Below are positions 1-8,462 of a stretch of 64,000 nucleotides of DNA, piece by piece. The stretch comes from an uncultured Spirochaetaceae bacterium (GTDB taxonomy: Bacteria > Spirochaetota > Spirochaetia > Sphaerochaetales > Sphaerochaetaceae), in the NCBI GenBank assembly GCA_944392935.1, contig CALXYI010000060.1, positions 1 to 64,000 on the forward strand. The letters are read 5' to 3'. Each line of letters starts with the position of its first letter. Position 1 is the stretch's first letter. A model generated the notes under the pieces. The model did no database searches. It saw nothing but the letters and a program-made list of their open reading frames with translations, and was not told the DNA's origin. The translations under genes were made by a program, and so were the position numbers.

Positions 1-2
1 TC

Positions 3-122
3 AGCGATGACTTCAAGATCGAGAAGCATAACATCCGCAAATGCGACTCGTTGGCACTCATGAAAGAAAACCGGTTTGAACAGGAACTCGTAAATCTGTT
101 TGGATCGGTATTGAGCGAATAA
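3..122 (+). CDS. C-terminal end of an unidentified protein (5' part outside window)
   Basis: An open frame enters the window from the left edge and ends at TAA 120-122. It gives 39 residues ending in NLFGSVLSE, with a charged, soluble composition. The first two bases belong to the preceding codon. Nothing in this tail identifies a family. A tail-to-tail arrangement with greA follows, and the stop codon abuts the A-run that serves greA as a terminator. The reading frame is clear, the function is not. Confidence 0.6.
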   Translation, partial: SDDFKIEKHNIRKCDSLALMKENRFEQELVNLFGSVLSE

Positions 123-157
123 AAAAAGGCCCACCCCTGTTTTGATAGAGGTGGGTC
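121..157 (-). terminator. Rho-independent terminator downstream of greA
   Basis: Read on the minus strand, CCCACC pairs with GGTGGG across a loop of about 14 bases, followed by seven T. It lies about 70 bp beyond the greA stop codon. The stem on the plus strand lacks a good T-run, so it mainly serves the minus strand. Confidence 0.75.
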
Positions 158-170
158 TATTGTTCTGAAA

Positions 171-220
171 GCGGGCCTCAATGCCTTAACTTAATGACAT
201 TGCTTGAGCAAGGGGCCCGC
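171..220. repeat. Inverted repeat between the converging genes
   Basis: GCGGGCC (171-177) is repeated inverted as GGCCCGC (214-220), with partial extra pairing (TCAA with TTGA) inside. It sits directly after the greA stop on the minus strand. It could be a first terminator stem or an mRNA 3'-end stabiliser; no T-run follows closely. Confidence 0.45.
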
Positions 221-223
221 TTA

Positions 224-2959
224 TCAGAAATCAATCCTCTCGACGGAGATGACATCAAGGTCATACTCCCTGTCGTTTATGGTGAACTTCACGTTCTCCC
301 CGGCCCTGTGGTTGACAAGGTGCTGGCCAAGCGGGGCATTGAGATCGATGATGCCCTTCTCGGGATCGGACTCCCATCTTCCCATGAAGGTATATGCCAG
401 CTCCCTGCCTTCGATCCTGTCGTGCAGATGGACGCATGTCCCGAACCCTATCAGATCGGGAAGCACATCCTCCTTCGTCATGATGCGCACGGTGGCAAGA
501 TCGTTGTTCAGCTCGCCGATCCTCCTCTCGAGCTCCCTCTTATGCTCCTTCGCATACTGGTACTCGCTGTTCTCCCTAAGGTCTCCCAGCTCGCGGGCGA
601 AGTTGATCTCCTTGAGGATCTCCGGCATCTGCACGGTGTTTATGTCCTTGAGCTCCTCCTTCTTCCTGTCATAGCTCTCCTGCGTGCACAGGAAGCCTGA
701 TACGACCTTCGGAGCAGATGGCTTAGGAGCCTCCTTCCTCACCTCGGCGCTCCCGAGATCCGGGAAGCGTGCGGCGATCTCCGAGCGGTAGGAAGCCTTC
801 TCATCGCTCTCGAGCCCTTCGTTGAAGATCAGTATCGGCCTGATCTGCTCGAGATCGCCTCTCCCGGCTGTCCTTATGAACTTGTTTATCGCGCCGCTCT
901 CCACGAGGACCTTCCTCAGTGTCTTTATGTTCTTCCTGTTCTCTGCGTTCGATGCGGCCTTTGCGATCTGCGAAAGGGCCATGAGCTCATTGCGGAAGAT
1001 GTCCATCCTCGTCACTCCTGCCTTCTGCAGCTCCTGGTCGGAGAGATTGGCCTCGCATGCGAAGAAGAGGAATGTCGGGATCGACTCGCTGTATGCATCG
1101 ATTGATCTCCTGATGAGAGGGTAGTAGAACGCTCCCTTCTGCAGCCGCCTGAGCTTGGTGGGGATATATGAGCTGATGTACAGCGGGAAGATCGATACAA
1201 GCGTCTCCGCAGCTCCCTTGCCGCAGTCGATGACATGATCGACGAATTCCTTCTTCAGCACCGTGCTCTCGATGGATCCGAATACCTCCTTCTTCTCGCT
1301 TTCCGTGATGAGCGTCTGGTAAAGCGACTCGAATGAGATATCGAAGGAGACAGCTATGCCCTTCTCCGAGAGATAATCGAGGAGCAGGACAGATGCGATG
1401 CGCTCTGATACAGGCGTCTTTGAGGAGGCAAGCATGTCCTCGAAGTATGAGACCATCTCCATGAATGCATCCGATGTCTTCTCTATCGTACGGAGCGAAA
1501 GCGCACCGAGGATGGCCTCCACCTTGCCGTAGAACGTGCGTTCATTGCGGAATACGTAGAGCTGCTTCTCCTCAGGTGTCGAAGGATAGGCGGTGAGCTG
1601 GTAGGCATCGGTCGAGCCGGGGATGATGCGCACATAGCTGTTGTCCCTGAGCTCAGCCTTGACCGCATCGGAGATATCCTTCCACTCGCTGTCGGTAAGG
1701 ATCGACGGCACAACGTCGCTCTTCATCTCCTTCAGGGTCTCCTTGGAGTCAGGAGCGGAATAGAGCAGGGTGCGGACAAGCCATGGGATGCCGCCCTCTC
1801 CGAGGATCTTCGCCTTGATCCTGGCTGCAGGCACGCCCTTCTTTATCGCCTTGATGTTCTGCTTCGAGAGCGGGACAAGGGCCTCGAACGCGCTGTCAAG
1901 CCTTATCTCCTGGATGTCGCTGCTGCTGTAGCGCACAGCTACCTTGCCATCTGCCACGGCTATTATGAGGCCGACGCGGTTCGTGGCCTTCTGCAGCACG
2001 TATGCATTGGGCGAGAAAGCGATATCACGCTCGAATTCATCGAGCATCTTCACAGGATCCTTCCCCTGCGCGCTGATGCTATGCTTCCTCAGGCATTCCT
2101 GGAGGCGCTCTGCCGAGGCGTACTTCGTCCTGAGGGTATCCACAAGCGTCTTCCTCGTCTCCGTATCATCGGGTGAGATGGAGAGCATGTTGCGGCAGAC
2201 CGAGATCGTATCATCGAGGTTCCTCCTGTATTCCGATGATTCCGCCTCATGATCTGCGCGGCTGGATATCAGCGAGGAGAGGAGCATGCGGTACAGGTCG
2301 AGGGCAAGCTGTGGATTGCGCTTCGTCTCCTCCTCTGCAAACGACGAGTAGAACGGGAACCCGGTCCTTCCATTGGAAAGGAGCTTCTGGAATATCTCGC
2401 GGGTGCGTGCGCTGTCATCCGTGCGTGATATCCTGTGCAGGGCCCTCTGGTAGTAGTTCATCGCCTTCTGCCTGTCGCCCTCGCTCTCGAAATGGTCGGC
2501 GACGAGGACGATGATCTCATGATCTGTGCTGTCTGCCTTGATGAAGCGCTCGTAGTAATCCCATTTCGCGGCCTCATCACCCTCGTGCCCTGCGACATCG
2601 CCAAGCACCCTCAGGGCCTTCGATGACTCGCCTGCGGAGAGGATCACCGCTCCGACATACCTCACGGCCTCCCAGTTGCCGGCCTCATAGAGCGAGAGGA
2701 GGATGTTGTTAAGCCTCATGCTGTACTCATGGGGACGCAGCATGAGCGAGAGACGCCCTGCTATGTAGCTGAGGATCATAGAATCGGGATTGCCCTCAAG
2801 CTCCTTCCTTGCCTCATCCCTGAGCTCGAGCTGCCTGTCGCTGTCCGTGATGGCGGCAAGCTCCCTGTCTATGGCGGAGAAAGCCTCCGTCCTATATGAT
2901 GCGGCAGGATTCCTGCCGAGATTCCTCTCTTCGCTGAGGAGTGACCTGAAATCAAACAT
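224..2959 (-). CDS. greA: Transcription elongation factor GreA with long N-terminal extension
   Basis: 911 residues. Only about the last 160 are a canonical GreA: a coiled-coil beginning near SYDRKKEELKDIN, the signature FARELGDLRENSEY with the acidic tip, and a C-terminal FKBP-like domain. GreA binds the RNA polymerase secondary channel and stimulates transcript cleavage in backtracked complexes. The preceding roughly 740 residues look helical and TPR-like in the first third (YYERFIKAD, YYQRALHRI). Fused GreA proteins of about 900 residues are known from spirochaetes; the family is normally about 160. I chose ATG 2959 (MFDFRSLL), preceded by AAGGAG at good spacing; an upstream in-frame start at 3019 lacks this. 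Monocistronic, with a terminator downstream. Confidence 0.9.
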   Translation of the reverse strand: MFDFRSLLSEERNLGRNPAASYRTEAFSAIDRELAAITDSDRQLELRDEARKELEGNPDSMILSYIAGRLSLMLRPHEYSMRLNNILLSLYEAGNWEAVRYVGAVILSAGESSKALRVLGDVAGHEGDEAAKWDYYERFIKADSTDHEIIVLVADHFESEGDRQKAMNYYQRALHRISRTDDSARTREIFQKLLSNGRTGFPFYSSFAEEETKRNPQLALDLYRMLLSSLISSRADHEAESSEYRRNLDDTISVCRNMLSISPDDTETRKTLVDTLRTKYASAERLQECLRKHSISAQGKDPVKMLDEFERDIAFSPNAYVLQKATNRVGLIIAVADGKVAVRYSSSDIQEIRLDSAFEALVPLSKQNIKAIKKGVPAARIKAKILGEGGIPWLVRTLLYSAPDSKETLKEMKSDVVPSILTDSEWKDISDAVKAELRDNSYVRIIPGSTDAYQLTAYPSTPEEKQLYVFRNERTFYGKVEAILGALSLRTIEKTSDAFMEMVSYFEDMLASSKTPVSERIASVLLLDYLSEKGIAVSFDISFESLYQTLITESEKKEVFGSIESTVLKKEFVDHVIDCGKGAAETLVSIFPLYISSYIPTKLRRLQKGAFYYPLIRRSIDAYSESIPTFLFFACEANLSDQELQKAGVTRMDIFRNELMALSQIAKAASNAENRKNIKTLRKVLVESGAINKFIRTAGRGDLEQIRPILIFNEGLESDEKASYRSEIAARFPDLGSAEVRKEAPKPSAPKVVSGFLCTQESYDRKKEELKDINTVQMPEILKEINFARELGDLRENSEYQYAKEHKRELERRIGELNNDLATVRIMTKEDVLPDLIGFGTCVHLHDRIEGRELAYTFMGRWESDPEKGIIDLNAPLGQHLVNHRAGENVKFTINDREYDLDVISVERIDF

Positions 2960-3129
2960 AACTTGCTCCTTGCAGGTGTAAAAATAAAGACCGGGCAGTC
3001 GGAATCCCTGCTCGGACATATGTATTTATACTACAACTCCTCCGATTTGGCAAATTATTATGCATCTCCATCGGTTCAATGCGTGGCGGATATATGATAT
3101 AGTCAGTTGGTATGAGAGAGAGGAATCTG

Positions 3130-3774
3130 ATGTTCTCGCCATCAATGCTCGGCGGGGACTTCTCCAGGGCGGCAGAGGCTCTGGAAGCTATATCGTCTTC
3201 TGGTGCGGAGTATGCGCACTTCGATGTCATGGATGGCTCGTTCGTCCCCGAGATCTCGTTCGGCGCGAAGTTCATCAGCGATCTCAGGCCCTATTCAAAG
3301 GTCATCTTCGATGTGCATCTGATGATAAACCGCCCGGAGGACCACATCGAGCGCTTTGCCGCGGCAGGCGCGAATATGATCAGCGTCCATGCGGAGAGCA
3401 CGAACCATCTCTGGAGGGTGCTCAATCTGATAAAGGAATGCGGGGCGGATTGCTCTGTCGCGATAAACCCGGGCACTCCGGTCTCTTTCATAGAGCCTGT
3501 GCTTCCGATCGTCGACTATGTGCTTGTAATGACTGTCAATCCGGGCTGGGGCGGGCAGCGCTTCATCCCGCAGTGCCTGGACAAGATCAAGGAGCTGGAC
3601 AGCCGCAGGCAGGATGAGGGATACAGCTATCTGATCGAAGCCGATGGCGGGATAGGCCGGTCAAATGCGAAGACGCTCTTCGATGCCGGTCTCGATATCG
3701 CGGTCATGGGCTCCGCCTTCTTCGCGGAGGATGACAAGGCTTCCTTCCTCAGGGAGATAGAGGAATCCCTGTGA
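3130..3774 (+). CDS. rpe: Ribulose-phosphate 3-epimerase
   Basis: About 214 residues, a TIM-barrel enzyme interconverting D-ribulose-5-P and D-xylulose-5-P in the pentose phosphate pathway. Visible family motifs are the start SPSMLGGDF, HFDVMDGSFVPEISFG (metal-binding His and Asp), VHLMINRPEDHI, MTVNPGWGGQRF and the phosphate-binding IEADGGI and VMGSAFF. ATG 3130 is preceded by AGAGAGG and gives the usual family N-terminus; an in-frame ATG at 3112 has no ribosome-binding site. The stop overlaps the GTG start of dtd by 4 bp, so the two are translationally coupled at the head of a plus-strand run that continues to recA. Confidence 0.95.
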   Translation: MFSPSMLGGDFSRAAEALEAISSSGAEYAHFDVMDGSFVPEISFGAKFISDLRPYSKVIFDVHLMINRPEDHIERFAAAGANMISVHAESTNHLWRVLNLIKECGADCSVAINPGTPVSFIEPVLPIVDYVLVMTVNPGWGGQRFIPQCLDKIKELDSRRQDEGYSYLIEADGGIGRSNAKTLFDAGLDIAVMGSAFFAEDDKASFLREIEESL

Positions 3775-4217
3775 GGGCCGTGGTGCAGAGGGTGCTCTCG
3801 GCATCCTGCACGGTAGGCGGCCGCATCACCGGAGCGATAGACCACGGGCTCCTTATCTACCTTGGCGTCGACAGGGGTGATGACGAGGCTGTGATGCAGC
3901 GCCTCATCGGGAAGATACTCCGGCTGAGATGCTTTGCCGATGATGAGGGCAGGATGAACCTCGCGCTCTCCGATACGGGCGGCAAGGTCCTCATCATAAG
4001 CCAGTTCACGCTCTCGGCCGATGTCAGGCACGGGAACAGGCCGTCCTTCGACAGGGCGGAGGAGCCGGGCAGGGCGAAAGCCCTCTACGACAAGGCAGTG
4101 GAGCATATCAGGGCGTGCGGCATCGAGGCGGAGACCGGCGAGTTCGGGGAGCATATGGAGATATCGTACATAAATGATGGCCCGGTCACCTTCATCTATG
4201 ATTCAGCGCTTCTGTGA
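3771..4217 (+). CDS. dtd: D-aminoacyl-tRNA deacylase
   Basis: 148 residues, the usual length. The enzyme hydrolyses D-aminoacyl-tRNAs (and Gly-tRNA-Ala) in translation quality control. Diagnostic motifs are the N-terminal MRAVVQRV, SQFTLSADVRHGNRPSF (the SQxT active-site element) and near the C-terminus NDGPVTFIYDS, equivalent to the family NxGPVT cross-subunit motif. It starts at GTG 3771 inside the rpe stop. The 54 bp to recA carry only the recA ribosome-binding site and weak promoter-like sequence. Confidence 0.95.
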   Translation: MRAVVQRVLSASCTVGGRITGAIDHGLLIYLGVDRGDDEAVMQRLIGKILRLRCFADDEGRMNLALSDTGGKVLIISQFTLSADVRHGNRPSFDRAEEPGRAKALYDKAVEHIRACGIEAETGEFGEHMEISYINDGPVTFIYDSALL

Positions 4218-4271
4218 TGGAAGACGGCAGGATATGCAGGTTAGGGCGTATATGATGATACAGGAGGCAGC

Positions 4272-5321
4272 ATGGCAAGGACAGAAGCGGATATGATGAA
4301 GGGAAAGCAGGAAGCGCTGGAGGCAGCACGCCTCCAGATAGACAAGCAGTTCGGGAAGGGCTCGCTGATGAAGCTCGGGGACAGCAAGGAGACACTCGAT
4401 GTGGATGTCATACCATCCGGATCTATACTCCTGGATGAGGCCCTGGGAGTCGGAGGCTATCCGAAGGGACGCATCATCGAGATCTACGGACCGGAGTCAT
4501 CGGGGAAGACGACGCTTGCGCTGCATGCCATCGCGGAAAGCCAGAAGATGGGAGGCATCGCGGCATTCATCGATGCAGAGCATGCGCTCGATCCAGCGTA
4601 TGCAAGGGCTCTGGGAGTCAATATAGACGAGCTCTGGATATCGCAGCCGGACAACGGCGAGCAGGCGCTTGAGATCACTGAGTCGCTTGTGCGCTCGGGG
4701 GCTGTCGATATCATCGTCGTGGATTCCGTTGCGGCCCTCACGCCGCAGGCTGAGATCGAAGGCGATATGGGAGAGAGCCATGTCGGGCTGCAGGGACGCC
4801 TGATGAGCGAGGAGCTCCGCAAGCTCGCGGGTATACTCTCGAAGAGCAACACGACGATAATCTTCATCAACCAGATAAGGATGAAGATCGGCGTCATGTT
4901 CGGCAATCCAGAGACGACCACAGGCGGCAATGCGCTGAAGTTCTATGCCTCCGTTCGGATGGATGTCAGACGCATAGAGAGCATCGGCCGGAATGCGGAT
5001 GAGGTCACAGGCAACCGTGTCAGGGTCAAGATCGTCAAGAACAAGGTCGCGCCTCCGTTCCGCAAGTGCGAGCTGGACCTGATGTTCGGCAGCGGCATAT
5101 CATATACGGGCTCCCTGCTGGATGCTGCACTGAAGCATTCGCTCATCGAGAAATCCGGTGCATGGTATTCCTACAAGGGAGAGAAGATCGGGCAGGGTAG
5201 GGATAAGACCGTTGAGTACCTCTCGTCCGACAAGGCGCTCTCAGCTGAGCTTGATGCCGCGCTCCGGCAGATCATGTTCCCTGATCGCGGCGGGGCGGAG
5301 AAGCCATCCGAGATTGAGTAA
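4272..5321 (+). CDS. recA: Recombinase RecA
   Basis: 349 residues, normal length. ATP-dependent strand exchange and SOS co-protease. The Walker A motif GPESSGKT lies at residues 73-80, followed by [22 protein letters not shown] (Walker B), the L1 region near [12 protein letters not shown] and L2 with [23 protein letters not shown] 4272 follows AGGAGG with good spacing. The TAA stop overlaps the -35 element of a promoter for scpA. No inverted repeat resembling a known LexA box was recognised upstream. Confidence 0.98.
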   Translation: MARTEADMMKGKQEALEAARLQIDKQFGKGSLMKLGDSKETLDVDVIPSGSILLDEALGVGGYPKGRIIEIYGPESSGKTTLALHAIAESQKMGGIAAFIDAEHALDPAYARALGVNIDELWISQPDNGEQALEITESLVRSGAVDIIVVDSVAALTPQAEIEGDMGESHVGLQGRLMSEELRKLAGILSKSNTTIIFINQIRMKIGVMFGNPETTTGGNALKFYASVRMDVRRIESIGRNADEVTGNRVRVKIVKNKVAPPFRKCELDLMFGSGISYTGSLLDAALKHSLIEKSGAWYSYKGEKIGQGRDKTVEYLSSDKALSAELDAALRQIMFPDRGGAEKPSEIE

Positions 5322-5342
5322 GGCGGCGCCCTCTGCTATAAT
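5314..5342 (+). promoter_or_regulatory. Promoter for scpA, predicted leaderless
   Basis: TTGAGT (5314-5319), 17 bp spacer, perfect TATAAT (5337-5342). The -35 overlaps the recA stop codon. The -10 ends 8 bp before the scpA ATG, so initiation 6-9 bp downstream would fall at or next to the start codon, leaving no leader. Confidence 0.75.
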
Positions 5343-5350
5343 TCGCCGCG

Positions 5351-6331
5351 ATGGGCGAGGAAAGGGACAGGCTGCTTGATGCTGCCGAGAAGAAGCATGA
5401 ATACCATGTGGAGGGCTTTGACGGCCCTCTCGATCTCCTTCTCGAGCTGATCAAGAAGAACAACCTGAATATCTACAATATCGATATCTCGCTGATCACA
5501 GGCGAGTTCATCGCCTACATCGAGGAGCATGGCGCGGAGCTCGGGGAGCTCTCTGACTTCTACGAGATGGCAGCTGAGCTCCTGTACATAAAGAGCAGGA
5601 TGCTGCTGCCGATAGAGACAGAGGGCGATGATGAGGGATTCGAGGATCCGAGGCAGGATCTCGTTGACAAGCTCCTGGAATACCAGAAGTACAGGAAGTA
5701 CACGGAGCTGCTCGTCAGCGGCAGGAACGCCGATGTCCTGAGGGTGCAGCGCAACGAGAACTACTTCCTTGTCCCGTTCGAGGGAAGCGATCTCTTCCGT
5801 GGCGTCACGCTGGATACGCTGATGCGCACTTTCGCCCGCCTCATGACGAAGGCAGCCCCGTCTTCGAAGATCTTCAATGTATTCGAGGATGTATCCCTTG
5901 AGGAGAAGCATGCCCTCCTGATAGAGCTGCTGGAGACGAAGGAGCGGTTCACGCTCGATGACCTCATAGTGCATCCGGAGAATAAGATGCACATAATCTG
6001 CGCATTCATGGCGATCCTCGAGGCTACGCGCAACCAGATGATAGTCCTGTACCAGAAGGATGAGTATGGTACGATATACATCATGAAGCGTCCTCCCGAC
6101 TGGGATCCGCAGCTGGCGGATGAATATGATGACGAATACGATACCGTCGAGCGGGAGCACCTTGCGGATCCCTCCGATTTCTCGATCCTGACGAAGGAGG
6201 CCGAGGAGAGGCTCAGGGCAGAGGAGGAGAAGGAGAGGGAAGCAGCGGTCGAGTACATCGGCGACGAGGAGGAGATCGATCTCATGGATGACGAAGGAGA
6301 AGACGATGGCCCGGATGATGCTCAGCGATGA
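5351..6331 (+). CDS. scpA: Segregation and condensation protein A (kleisin)
   Basis: 326 residues. ScpA is the kleisin that bridges SMC heads and binds ScpB in the bacterial condensin. The N-terminal HVEGFDGPLDLLLELIKK is diagnostic, followed by YEMAAELLYIKSRMLLP and, later, the winged-helix part around FMAILEATRNQMIVLYQ. The C-terminal 60 or so residues form an acidic tail longer than usual. ATG 5351 has no Shine-Dalgarno: the promoter -10 lies 8 bp upstream, so the message is probably leaderless. scpB starts inside its 3' end, and smc is encoded at 26.7-29.5 kb in this window, giving the whole complex. Confidence 0.95.
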   Translation: MGEERDRLLDAAEKKHEYHVEGFDGPLDLLLELIKKNNLNIYNIDISLITGEFIAYIEEHGAELGELSDFYEMAAELLYIKSRMLLPIETEGDDEGFEDPRQDLVDKLLEYQKYRKYTELLVSGRNADVLRVQRNENYFLVPFEGSDLFRGVTLDTLMRTFARLMTKAAPSSKIFNVFEDVSLEEKHALLIELLETKERFTLDDLIVHPENKMHIICAFMAILEATRNQMIVLYQKDEYGTIYIMKRPPDWDPQLADEYDDEYDTVEREHLADPSDFSILTKEAEERLRAEEEKEREAAVEYIGDEEEIDLMDDEGEDDGPDDAQR

Positions 6332-7034
6332 GGCACGGCTCTGTGAAGCCGTCCTTTTCATAGAGAACCAGCCCCTCACGATCGACAGGCTCACGGAGCT
6401 TACGGGAATCAGGCCGGACAAAGTCGAGGATGCACTGCAGGAGCTGAAGGATGACTACAGCGACAGGGCAAGCGGGCTTGTGCTGACGGAGGATGAGGAT
6501 GCATTCTCGTTCACGCCCTCCCCGGATCTCTATCCGCAGCTGAAGCAGAACTACGGCAGGAAGGTGGACAAGAGGCTCTCCCGTGCCGCGCTTGAGACAC
6601 TTGCCATCGTAGCGTACAGGCAGCCGGTGACAAGGAAGGACATAAGGGACATAAGGGGCGTCGACTCCGATTCGATAGTCAAGCTGCTGAGGGAGAAGGA
6701 TTACATAAAGGTGGTCGGACGCAGCAATGTCCCCGGCCATCCCTGCCTCTACAGCACGACGCGCAAGTTCCTCTTCGAGTTCAAGCTCACATCCATAGCC
6801 GATCTCCCGAAGCTCTCGGAGGTCGACAGGCTGCGCTTCGAGAAGGAAGAGGAGGAGATCGATGAGGCTGCGGAAGATGATGGGGAAGAGGATTCGGATG
6901 AAGTCGAGACAGGGGAAGTCGAGAGCATAGATCTCTCAGGCGATGACATACCGGAAAGGAAGAAGCGGACCCCCAGGAAGGAAAAGGAAGAGGACAAGGA
7001 GAGGAGCGAAGATGGCAGAGAGGATGCAGAATGA
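6306..7034 (+). CDS. scpB: Segregation and condensation protein B
   Basis: About 242 residues, a winged-helix protein that binds ScpA as a dimer. Recognisable elements are EAVLFIENQPLTIDRLTE, LSRAALETLAIVAYRQP and RDIRGVDSDSIVKLLREK. ATG 6306 is preceded by AAGGAG with 6 bp spacing; the in-frame ATG at 6288 has none. It overlaps scpA by 26 bp and its own end overlaps rluB by 23 bp, showing tight coupling. The C-terminal 50 residues are strongly acidic, then basic, and are probably disordered. Confidence 0.95.
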   Translation: MARMMLSDEARLCEAVLFIENQPLTIDRLTELTGIRPDKVEDALQELKDDYSDRASGLVLTEDEDAFSFTPSPDLYPQLKQNYGRKVDKRLSRAALETLAIVAYRQPVTRKDIRDIRGVDSDSIVKLLREKDYIKVVGRSNVPGHPCLYSTTRKFLFEFKLTSIADLPKLSEVDRLRFEKEEEEIDEAAEDDGEEDSDEVETGEVESIDLSGDDIPERKKRTPRKEKEEDKERSEDGREDAE

Positions 7035-7812
7035 GTTCCCGATGAGGCTCCAGGCATATATGGCAAAGTGCGGTGCTGGTTCAAGGCGTTCGTGCGAGGA
7101 GCTCATAAGGGAAGGGCGCGTGATGGTCAACAACAAGGTGGTGCACGAGATGGGAACCAAGGTCGGACCGGATGATATCGTCCAGGTCGATACGGTCACG
7201 ATAGAGCTTCCTGACTGGAAGTACTATATCGCGCTCAACAAGCCGAGGGGCTATGTCTGCACGAACTACGATCCGAACGAGACGAAGTACGCACGCGATC
7301 TGATCGGCATAAGGGACAATAACCTCCTCTTCAATGTGGGGCGGCTTGACAAGGATTCCAATGGCCTCATCATCTTCACGAACGATGGGGACTTCGCCAA
7401 CAGGATGATGCATCCGAGGTACCAGGTCGAGAAGGAATACATCGTCAAGCTCGACAGGGATATCGTGATAGAGGACCTGAACAGGGCACTGGACGGTATC
7501 TACATCGATATGCCGAAGCCGTACAGGATAAGGCGATATGACCTGATGCCGCGTACGAAGCAGTTCGTTCGCATCACGCTCATAGAAGGGAAGAACAGGG
7601 AGATAAGGAAGATATTCTCCTATCTCGGATACGATGTGAAGTCCCTTACCCGCATAAGGGTAGGCTGCGTCGAGCTTGATGAGCTGAAGCCGGGTGAATG
7701 GAGGAACCTCACCAGCGCCGAGGTTTCAGGGCTCCTTTCAGGGAAGGGCGGAACGAAGGGCGGCAAGCGCCGCCTCCAGGGGAGGGCAGTCAGGGATGGT
7801 AATAGCGATTGA
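7012..7812 (+). CDS. rluB: 23S rRNA pseudouridine synthase, RluB/RsuA family
   Basis: About 266 residues. An N-terminal S4 RNA-binding domain (LQAYMAKCGAGSRRSCEELI) is followed by the RsuA-type catalytic domain with GRLDKDSNGLIIFTNDG, where the Asp of RLD is the nucleophile. The late motif EGKNREIRKIFSYLGY is typical of RsuA/RluB/RluE/RluF. By analogy with the usual scpAB-rluB gene order it most likely modifies 23S rRNA near U2605. ATG 7012 follows an AGGAGAGGAG ribosome-binding stretch. The C-terminus is basic and Gly-rich. The 3' end overlaps cmk by 17 bp. Confidence 0.9.
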   Translation: MAERMQNEFPMRLQAYMAKCGAGSRRSCEELIREGRVMVNNKVVHEMGTKVGPDDIVQVDTVTIELPDWKYYIALNKPRGYVCTNYDPNETKYARDLIGIRDNNLLFNVGRLDKDSNGLIIFTNDGDFANRMMHPRYQVEKEYIVKLDRDIVIEDLNRALDGIYIDMPKPYRIRRYDLMPRTKQFVRITLIEGKNREIRKIFSYLGYDVKSLTRIRVGCVELDELKPGEWRNLTSAEVSGLLSGKGGTKGGKRRLQGRAVRDGNSD

Positions 7813-8425
7813 CGGACCGGCAGGATCCGGGAAGAGCACCATAGCGCGGCGTGTCGCGGAGGAGCTTGGATTCTATTTCCTCAATACCGGCTCATTCTAC
7901 AGGGCGTATACGCTCTCTGCGCTCAGGCGCGGCATCGATCCCTCGGACAGGGACAAGGTGCTTGAGAATGCACTCTCGACAGCGATCACGGTGGAGAACG
8001 GCGATATCTGCATAGACGGGATCGATGCTGAAGGCGAGCTGCATACACCCCTCGTCGACAGATGGGCATCCCCTGTATCGTCAGACCCGAGGCTGAGGGA
8101 GCTCGTCAACAGCAGCGTGCGCTCCCTTGCCAGCGGCATGGACATCGTGACTGAGGGCCGTGATACGACGACTGTCATCTTCCCCGAGGCTGATTACAAG
8201 TTCTACTTCGATGCCTCCCCGGAGATACGTGCGCAAAGGCGCCTGAATGATCAGCCGGGGATGGATTTCCAGAGCATCCTGGAGTCGATAAAGGAGCGCG
8301 ACAGACGGGATATCGAGAAGGAATCCGGAGCGCTGAGGATAGCTCCGGACGCTATATATATCGATACGTCTCTATTGACCATAAACCAAGTTTGTGAGAA
8401 AGTTATCAAGACTGTCGGGAAATAG
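7796..8425 (+). CDS. cmk: Cytidylate kinase
   Basis: About 209 residues. Phosphorylates CMP and dCMP using ATP. The start MVIAIDGPAGSGKSTIARR carries the P-loop at residues 7-14, then LNTGSFYRAYTL, TEGRDTTTVIFPEAD and the LID region RAQRRLNDQ...RDRRDIEKESG. It is slightly shorter than the 220-230 residue norm. ATG 7796 lies within the end of rluB and is preceded by GGGAGGG. Cmk next to rpsA is a conserved bacterial arrangement. Confidence 0.95.
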   Translation: MVIAIDGPAGSGKSTIARRVAEELGFYFLNTGSFYRAYTLSALRRGIDPSDRDKVLENALSTAITVENGDICIDGIDAEGELHTPLVDRWASPVSSDPRLRELVNSSVRSLASGMDIVTEGRDTTTVIFPEADYKFYFDASPEIRAQRRLNDQPGMDFQSILESIKERDRRDIEKESGALRIAPDAIYIDTSLLTINQVCEKVIKTVGK

Positions 8426-8462
8426 CCTTCCGGCAGTATATTCAGTTGGTAGGAGCAGTGAA

